Positions 56,811 through 64,000 of a DNA stretch of 64,000 nucleotides are shown here, one piece after another. Under the pieces are notes generated by a model. That model did not search any database, was not told where the DNA came from, and was given only the letters and a program-made list of their open reading frames with translations. Origin of the DNA: Hysterangium stoloniferum (taxonomy: Eukaryota > Basidiomycota > Agaricomycetes > Hysterangiales > Hysterangiaceae); NCBI GenBank assembly GCA_015178975.1, contig WHVD01000117.1, positions 62,001 through 126,000 of the forward strand, written 5' to 3'. The first letter of the stretch is position 1. The number at the start of each line of letters is the position of its first letter. The translations under genes and the position numbers were made by a program.

Positions 56811-59800
56811 AAGAATTTTTAGTCTACAAAATACTGACATCATATATTTGTAGTAAGTGGCATGGGTATGGGTAATCTACATGGGCTAACATCTATAACT
56901 CATGTGGTTATTAGATATGGGTAGTGGTACCTGAACACACCAGATATCCACATCCACACTATAGACCAGTAATTGGTATTTGATCCAGATTGCTCTTGAA
57001 AGAAGTCCCTGTAATCTAGAAAGTGCCTGGACAGTGTGGAGCATCTAGAATGGCTTAGATTTTCCCAGATAGGTGTATTTTCTCACAATACTTAAAAACC
57101 ATTTTACTGATGTGAGCACTGTCTATGGATAATGCAGAGCCAAGTGGATAAGTCCAGCAAGTTGGTATCTAGACAGTACCACTTTAGCTAACTTATAAGA
57201 CAAAGGCATTGTCTTGGATCCCCTGTCCTATACTCCCTTCTCAGTTGTATATATTATTCCCTTCCACTATTATCTCAATAAAATATGGACTATATGGTAT
57301 AGTTTAAAATTTGAAGTACAGGTGATGTTTGGTGTATAAGTTACCCATCATGGATACCAACCCATTACTACCCATTGCAAACCCATAGATAACCTATGAC
57401 TCACTCAGTGGATATAGATATTTGTGGATATGAGTGTGGGTTGATCTATTTCATTCACTAGGTATTTGGCAATTGTGAGGAAGAGAAGTCCTTGAATAAC
57501 AGTATCATCACTGAGATGTGTCAAAGCTTTATAGAAAGCATGTCTGAACAACTACTGTGAAAGGATTCAAAAAACTAGAACCATGAATCTCCAGACCATA
57601 AACACACCAAGGGCAAAATAACAGGTTTGCCAAATAAGATAAGTAGTGCTTAGTAAGTCTTCAGGTTTGCAAGTCATAAGAGTTACTTGAGTGAATAGCA
57701 TCATCCTTTCTAGTGTCAGGAAAATTAAGAAATGATTTGCATTTTAGTCTGTGGTAGGCAGTTCTAGATAGCCTCCTTCAAGTTAGAAGCTACAAGCTTC
57801 AGGAAGTATCTGTAAACACTGAAGCTAGAAGCACTGGAAGAAGTTCTTTCTCATATTGTTTGTTTCTGCATTCAGACTAATTCATAGACTTGTCTGAAAA
57901 TTCCAATGCATCCACCAACAATCAAAATGGTCACAGACTCATCCAGCCAAAGGTCAATTGCAATGTGAGACAAGTAACTTCTCCAAATGACAATTTTTGA
58001 TAGAAGCATGATTTTGGAGTGATATGGGGTTTCATGGACAGTATCCAATGCAATCATTGAGTAAGCCTTCATATGATTGAGAGAAGCCGAGAACACAGGA
58101 CATCGGTCCGAATAACACAACAAACGGGTAAATCCGGAATGTGAAGAGGTGACCAAACTAGTGATAAACTCATTCTCCTTGCATGGCAGACAAAACCTTC
58201 ATTCTGGGTGAAGTGTCTTACAACACATGTCATCATTTCAGGAGCAGTCATGCTAGGCAGACTGCACAAGAGCAGTAACATCCATATCCAGCATCGTGAG
58301 GTTTCATACTCACATGCACAGCCAACAGCGAAGATCGCTGAAAATCAGAAGAAGGAATATACGAGGCGCTCGATGCGAGTTTGGGTCTTGGGGCCGTTGT
58401 CGTCGGGCACAGCCATGTGATTACCCGCCATCCGTGAGAGATAAAAGATTCAAAGCTGCGATGGTGAGAAGCTTCTCATCATCACAGGCTCAGATCAGAT
58501 TCGAGCGGCGTGGGTGTGATGATGGCTATAGGTGGAATATGCATTCGGGAATGATAAAAGGGACTAATAATGCGCAGAGAAAGCCCGTCTACAAATGAGT
58601 CCGAGTCCGTATCACCGGTCACAAGGGTGTATGGCATAGTCCTTTTTTTGATTCTTGTTATCCAGTAAAGTCAGAGGCACAATGTGAGGCTCCCCATATT
58701 TCAGTTGGCATCACAAGAGAGGTGGAAATGCTCAATGCCAATTCATTCATTTGAAGTGACTTATGACATTGCAGTCAAATCCACCCGCTGTGAAATGATT
58801 GGTATCGGGTTTGTCTGGGTTCGATGGAGCCTTCATAGGTTTATTCTATTAGATGACGGCGTCTCACGCCACCATTAATCGTTATAGAAGAGCCATTGAG
58901 GCAGCTCCTGTACCGATAAGAAGGCCGGCAACTTCATCTGCAGGGAAAATGTGAGGCTAACAACTTAGACGTGTAGGTGAAAGGGGTATATACACACCAT
59001 GATGTAGGTGGAAGTCGTTTCGACTAACGTGTGCTACGTTTCGTCAGCACGCTAATGGGTCCTGAGGGCAGGGGTCTGTGGTGACAGTCACGATCGCAGA
59101 AGTGGGCACAAGCGGGTTAGGGTGACCTCATCAGTCGGAACAGAATACGCTATTGGCGACGATGATAACAATAAATTTGGTGGTGAAGAGTGTTAAATGT
59201 TTGTCAGATCCGAACATGCATGCGATTGTAAGCTGTGATCAAAACTGCTGATGCTACTTTACGTCTTGAGTAGCAAAACCGTAAACTACACCGCGTTTCG
59301 GAGTATGATTTGTGCGCCGTTTTGCCTTTTGGTCCTTACTAAGAAAGGCAAATGCGTTTCAGGTGCCTAGGACGTAGTCTTGACGGGATGTTCTTTTCTT
59401 CTCTCCATCACAATAACTGGAAGCCGATCATGGGAGACAATCAGAGTAGGTACCCCTTTCACAGAAGTAAATGCAAGCACATAGCATATGGAAGTCGTTC
59501 CGAGGCTTACAATTGTATCGTCCAAATTGTCCAATAGGATCACCTGAACATGAACCAGTGACGATAAATTGAGGTACAATGGCAATGGCTGGAACATGTC
59601 GAATCGGCATCGGCATTACGAAGATTCTTCGGTGACCAGTTTTGTTGTATATACTCCCGCTCTCGCGCCATATGGCTCGGTTTTCTGACTCGCTGGCGAA
59701 ACTATAAATTGGAGATGCGCCTTCTGTCATTCTTGGACGACACAAAGGGCTATGGATTCCTAGAGCAACAATATGGAAAAAAATGCATGACGCTGAGAAG

Positions 59801-61630
59801 TCTCCAAATTATCACTGGTGTAATCCACAATTGGCAAGACCAACAACATATTGTGGTTCTAGAGGAGTGCTGAAGAGGCATTGCATGCGCTTGGCTATAC
59901 ATTCGCATCGTAAAACTTTTGAATCCCTATTCAGGTTGAAGTGGCTCTCTAATCCTATGTATGGTATTGAGCTGTCAACAGCTTCAACTGCAGTATTAAC
60001 GGATTTTACTCACTGTCGGGATTCCTTCATGTTGTTCTATTACTCATTGGGGCGTTGGAGATCATTGATTGTACTTGCTTGTGACCACGTCAAAATCATC
60101 TAATGTGAGAAGATGGTGAGAAGATAGTGTATCGAGTAAATCCTTCAAAGCATATTGGTCCAAAGGTAAGGTGCCAAGAACATGAAACGATGGTGAGGTG
60201 CCATCGTCGCTGGGTTTCAATTTAGAAGACCTTTTACAACTCCGCTGTATTAAACTGCGGATTGCTTCTCCCCAATGGGAACACATTATTTTGTCATAAA
60301 GGCTATGTAAAAACTGTGCCATTCTTACGTATTGGGTTATAGTAAATATAATCTTGACAGAAAATGAGTATTCGGATGCGATGGAAGAACTACGAATGGG
60401 TAACGTACCTCAGTCGACACGAGCAGTAGGTATTACATGTCGGTCTGTGGGTAATTATAAGTGATCTGAAACAACGGAAATTGTGAGGATAACAGGAAGA
60501 AAGTTACATAATGGGTGTAAGACATAGTTGTTCTACAAGGCTGTGACCTGTGGGGGCAAGCCCCCACCATGCTACCACCCCACAACTTTACTCGGTCACT
60601 TTGTGACCTGGTGGACCAATAATAATATCTTTAAACACTACATCAGCAGTCATATCTATCTTGGAATAGCATTTTCCAATACTTGATCACATAACCTTTG
60701 TATTACCTTCTATGACTACTTCTGTACATTCCAGCTTTCTATTTATTCTCATTCAGAGACTTATTTTTCAAAGTGATTAGAGTTTACATTATTCATAATT
60801 ATATACATTATATACATTTGTAAATTCACTGAACCTGAAAAACACAAGTCAGTCTCCTTTTGGAACCTTGCTGAATACTTACTCATGGATCAATAATAAC
60901 ATCCTTAAACACTACATATTTGGCATGAAATAGTGTTTTCATCTTCCTCAATTTGTTTCTCTTGAAGTGTCATTGTCCCATACAGCTGTGATTGCCCTTC
61001 CCATGTCATATTGGGGACTTTTGCAGATTCTAGCTCCCCATTTATTGTCTTTCATACTCATAGTCCACTTTCCTTCCATTCCACTCATCTGTCTTTGAAT
61101 CTTTTAGTATAAATTATTGTCTTGTATTCTACTAATCTCCAGTTCAAACATTGATTTAGAATTTTTTGGTTAAGAACCACATTGTTCAGGTCTCTATGTA
61201 TATTTTCAACCTACATACATATACTGTCCTCTAGCATTGTGATACCAACAACACACCCACTTAATGATTTCCTTTTCCAGCCACTCTATCTCAGTTCTGT
61301 TCTAATGACATTCCATTATTCCTTGCATCACTTCATCATATGATTTGCCACCTCAGAATATTTATCTTTTTTCTGTTGCCTTGTATTCCTTTTCTGTTCT
61401 GTTTCCCAATTTCCTTTGTTCTGTTAATATCAAATCTCCATTTTCAGCTCTGTGCTTCCATTTACTTTAGTATAAAACTCCATCATGTACACTACTACCC
61501 TTCAGTTTAAATATTGACTCAGAATACCCATTTGGAATCCCCCTCTCATGTTTAGAAGCACACCTTAATGACTTCATTTTCCAGCCACTCCCTTCCATTC
61601 CCTGCTGATGGCATTCCATTATTCCTTGCA
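56811..61630. other. No gene seen, apart from repeats noted separately
   Basis: 56811-58086 is CpG-free repeat-like DNA. 58087-60591 has only short frames; the most protein-like is 60322-60062 on the minus strand (86 codons, FLHSLYDKIMCSHWGEAIRS...LDDFDVVTSK), without recognised domain. 60592-61630 is CpG-free repeats. Confidence 0.45.
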
Positions 61631-61656
61631 TCACTTCACCACATCATTTGCCATCA
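60592..61656. repeat. CpG-free imperfect repeats
   Basis: Related strings recur at roughly 270-360 bp: caataataatatctttaaac (60617) and caataataacatccttaaac (60890); attccattattccttgcatc at 61310 and 61614; a tagtataaa...catt(t/c)gg block near 61107 and 61468. No CG was seen in the block. It abuts the gypsy relic at about 61656. Confidence 0.55.
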
Positions 61657-64000
61657 GCGTGTTTTGGATGATTCGCTGGAAAATGGAAGGTCCGTTCCTT
61701 AGTCCGAAAGGCATCCTTCTGAATTGCCATAGTCCTTGATGTGATCGAAAGGCCGTTTTGTGTCAGTCTTCCTCCAGCATTTCTAGTTGGGTAAAACCAT
61801 CTAGGGCATCGAACGAGGAGAGAACATTGGATCCTGAGAGTGCTTGCATAATTTCTGATTGCCAGGGCAATGGGAACTCATCCGGGATAGTGAGGCTGTT
61901 CAGTTTTCGATAATCAATGACCATGCAAGGCTTATTATTACGATAGACTACGAAGGCAGGCACTCCCCAAGGGCTTTTTGAAGGTTCAATGACTCCTTGT
62001 TGAAACCAGGTGTCCATTTGCTCGTCTATGACCTTCCTGTTGGCAGGGGAAGTTTGAAACATCGGTACAGACACTGGTTGCGCATCGGCTTTCAGCAGGA
62101 TAGTGGCCTTACTGTCTACTTGGCCCAGTCTTCCATCAACTCCAAATGCTTGCACGTTCTTAGTCAATATTGAGCTAAGGTGAGGCATAACGCCAGGAGG
62201 GACATCAGGTCCTAAATTGACCAATTTATGCAGATCCTCTGAGGAAAGCTTCTCCAAGGAAGGAACTTCTGAAGTCTTTGGGCCTGTGGGATCAAAGTCA
62301 TCTACTGCCTCGTTCCCTAAGGATACCATAGATGGTTGAGGACTGGAGGTATTGTCTTCTTCTAGCTTGGAGATGCTTTCTATGAAGTGGGTGATCTTCG
62401 AGCTTGCGACTCGCATCGATTCCTCTTCTGCTTGGGAACGAGGCTTTTGGGCCCAGGCTCGGGCATCGTGAATTAGACCTATGATCTCTCCTCTTCTAAT
62501 AGTTTGAGGAGTTAAGGTCGGATTAGCCAGTGGCACCATACTTTTTTCTTTAGAGATAGCAGTTGTGGGAGCAGTGAGGATAGTCCCATCTTCGTTCTGT
62601 AGAACTATGCCCTCCACAATCCATTCCCTGTCCTCCAGGTCCCCGGTAAAGATGGGTATTAACCTAACCGACTCGGATTCTATCGTGCAATCTTCTAGGG
62701 CTCTTGTGACTCTCTCAGCATGCATGCCCTTATCGGGTTTGGACGTTAAATTAGTCGGTGGGATTCGCTCGTCTTCCAGTGAGATCTTGTTAACTGAAAA
62801 GGCCAACGGGACAGGTTCGTTGGAGGAGCTGGCAGGAACGAATCCTGCTCTCCCAGGGAAGATTAGTCTTGATCCCAGGGGTTGATCTCGCAATGTTCCT
62901 ATCTCATAGTTGATATGGAAGTCTTCTCCTAAGAGGATAGGTACGGTCATCCCTCGTACTACGTAGGTTTCCATGTTAAATCACAGCAGGGTTCCTTTGT
63001 CGTCCTTAAGGTAGATGGGAACGTTAATATAACCCAGTACTCGGGCACTCCCAGTAAGCTGTATTAATTGCAGCTTAAGTCCTTGCTTCAGTTTAGGCTG
63101 ATCCTTCAGTTCCTGGTAGAATTCCTCTGACATGAGGGACAAATCAGCTCCGGTATCCAGTCTAATTTTAATTAGTTCTTCCCAATTGGGACTTCCTACT
63201 CCTCCGAGTATATGTAGTGCTGAAATGCCAACACTAGAATATCCTCCCGGTGGTTCCCTCTTTCGGTATATGATTGAGGCGTCTTCTTTCATTAGCTTAC
63301 TGGATCGGGGATATTGTATTCTAGGTCATTTTGCTTCCTTTCTAAGGGCTAATTCAGCATCCCGACGGAGTCGTCTGCTCAAGACAGTCACGCCTGTTTC
63401 CCCCTCTGTTTCCCCCTCAGAGTCCGATTTGTCACCGATCAAGAGGTCAGGAAGTCCAGGGTCAAAAGGAAAGGTTTCCTCCTCCATATCATTTCTTATG
63501 TCCTCCATCAGATGTTGCTCATTAAGGCAGGCAACCCGATCGATAAACATTTCCTCATCCACGATTTCTTCAATCGATGGTGGTTTGTTGTTGGAAGAGT
63601 TCTTAAATCCTGACAGACCTTCGCAGTGCTGACAGTGTGCTTCCAAACAATCTCCCTTTTCAACAAAATCCTCATGAGATATAGAAATGTATACTTCCCC
63701 ACGCTGGAGTTCCTCGTCTCCGGGTGGCCTCTCAATTATTTCGTGATTTTCAGGGGTAGCATTATAAGCGGGAATGAAAATTGATTCAGTTTGGACATTA
63801 TATACTCGTGTTCCTGTACTTAGTCCATAAACCGCCTCATATAGTCTTTGCTCCTCCACTTCCTCTGAAGGATTCTGCCCGGAGCATAGATTCAATGAGA
63901 CATAGTGAGCCATTTTACCTGAGTGAGGACAGTCAATTTTGAAGTGTTCTGCACTCCCACAAATACAACACTCCTTGGGGGGTCTAGTGCTACTCCTTTT
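61631..64000 (-). pseudogene. Ty3/gypsy gag-pol relic, runs off the window
   Basis: One frame is traceable from 64000 to 61631 with three TGA interruptions (63326-63328, 62979-62981, 61763-61765). It holds a CCHC knuckle CCICGSAEHFKIDC (near 63960), an acidic linker, a protease IRLDTGADLSLMS (near 63165), then RT from VIEPSKSPWGVPAFVVYRNN through MVIDYRKLNSLTIPDEFPLP, FDALDGFTQLEM and, past the last stop, TAFRSH and MPFGLRNGPSIFQR. It ends before the YxDD motif, where unrelated repeat sequence begins. It is a different gypsy lineage from the element at 429-8525. The 5' part lies beyond the window. Confidence 0.85.

Larger units (their letters stand above)
54693..58086. other. CpG-free block
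   Basis: Reading base by base, I find no CG dinucleotide between the CG at about 54692 and that at about 58087, nearly 3.4 kb. The neighbouring sequence has ordinary CpG. The block covers Tc1 relics 2 and 3 and further unidentified repeat DNA. Confidence 0.75.

Noticed and set aside
1-64000. CRISPR array, rRNA operon, bacterial-type operon or prophage
   Set aside because: No regularly spaced repeats with unique spacers, no rRNA-like sequence noticed, and the introns and families are eukaryotic.

Overview
The window is nuclear DNA of a basidiomycete fungus, most likely an Agaricomycete. The support is indirect: genes carry many 48-62 bp GT-AG introns, the protein families are ones that occur in that group (TOK-type potassium channel, BTG/Tob-fold protein, F-box-like proteins, a helical MLKL-N-terminal/HeLo-like family), and the transposons are chromodomain Ty3/gypsy, Ty1/copia, hAT and Tc1/mariner. 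No species is assigned.

Layout. 1-8752: a nearly intact Ty3/gypsy chromovirus (429-8525, minus strand, TSD agggc) nested inside the 3' LTR of an older LTR element (LTR halves 242-428 and 8531-8752). Between pol and its 3' LTR the chromovirus carries a separate gene on the opposite strand with its own TATA box, two introns and a poly(A) signal; it encodes a coiled-coil protein with a Zn2Cys6-like cysteine pattern. 8753-10748: decayed gypsy LTR and decayed copia element. 11641-14383: TOK potassium channel (minus). 18058-18450: hAT transposase relic. 19972-21048: BTG/Tob-domain protein. 21958-23239: HeLo/MLKL-NTD-like protein with an 11-nt microexon. 23600-27310: duplicated F-box-like gene, first copy a pseudogene and second copy intact. 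30216-32330: 13-exon M20 peptidase (PM20D2-like). 32827-38210: intact copia element with identical LTRs and a perfect 5-bp TSD, about 500 bp upstream of the M20 gene. 39008-39330: third F-box fragment. 39911-41469: mitochondrial peptide chain release factor 1. 42581-43344: second HeLo-like gene, a shorter paralogue of the first. 43345-49706: no gene I can support. 49707-55520: old tandem duplication of a roughly 2.9 kb unit carrying Tc1/mariner relics. 54693-58086: about 3.4 kb in which I find no CpG. 60592-61656: CpG-free imperfect repeats. 61631-64000: a decayed gypsy gag-pol (minus) running off the window, broken by three TGA stops.

Housekeeping genes (TOK, M20, mtRF1, BTG) sit as single genes between transposon-rich blocks, and I see no operon-like or pathway cluster. 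The two complete retrotransposons look recent. The relics show loss of CpG to TpG/CpA, as expected from long cytosine methylation. The strongest candidate for something undescribed is the chromovirus: it combines a Tf1-like self-priming signature (11-nt complementarity between its predicted RNA 5' end and its PBS, with a correctly spaced TATA box) with an intron-containing antisense accessory gene.
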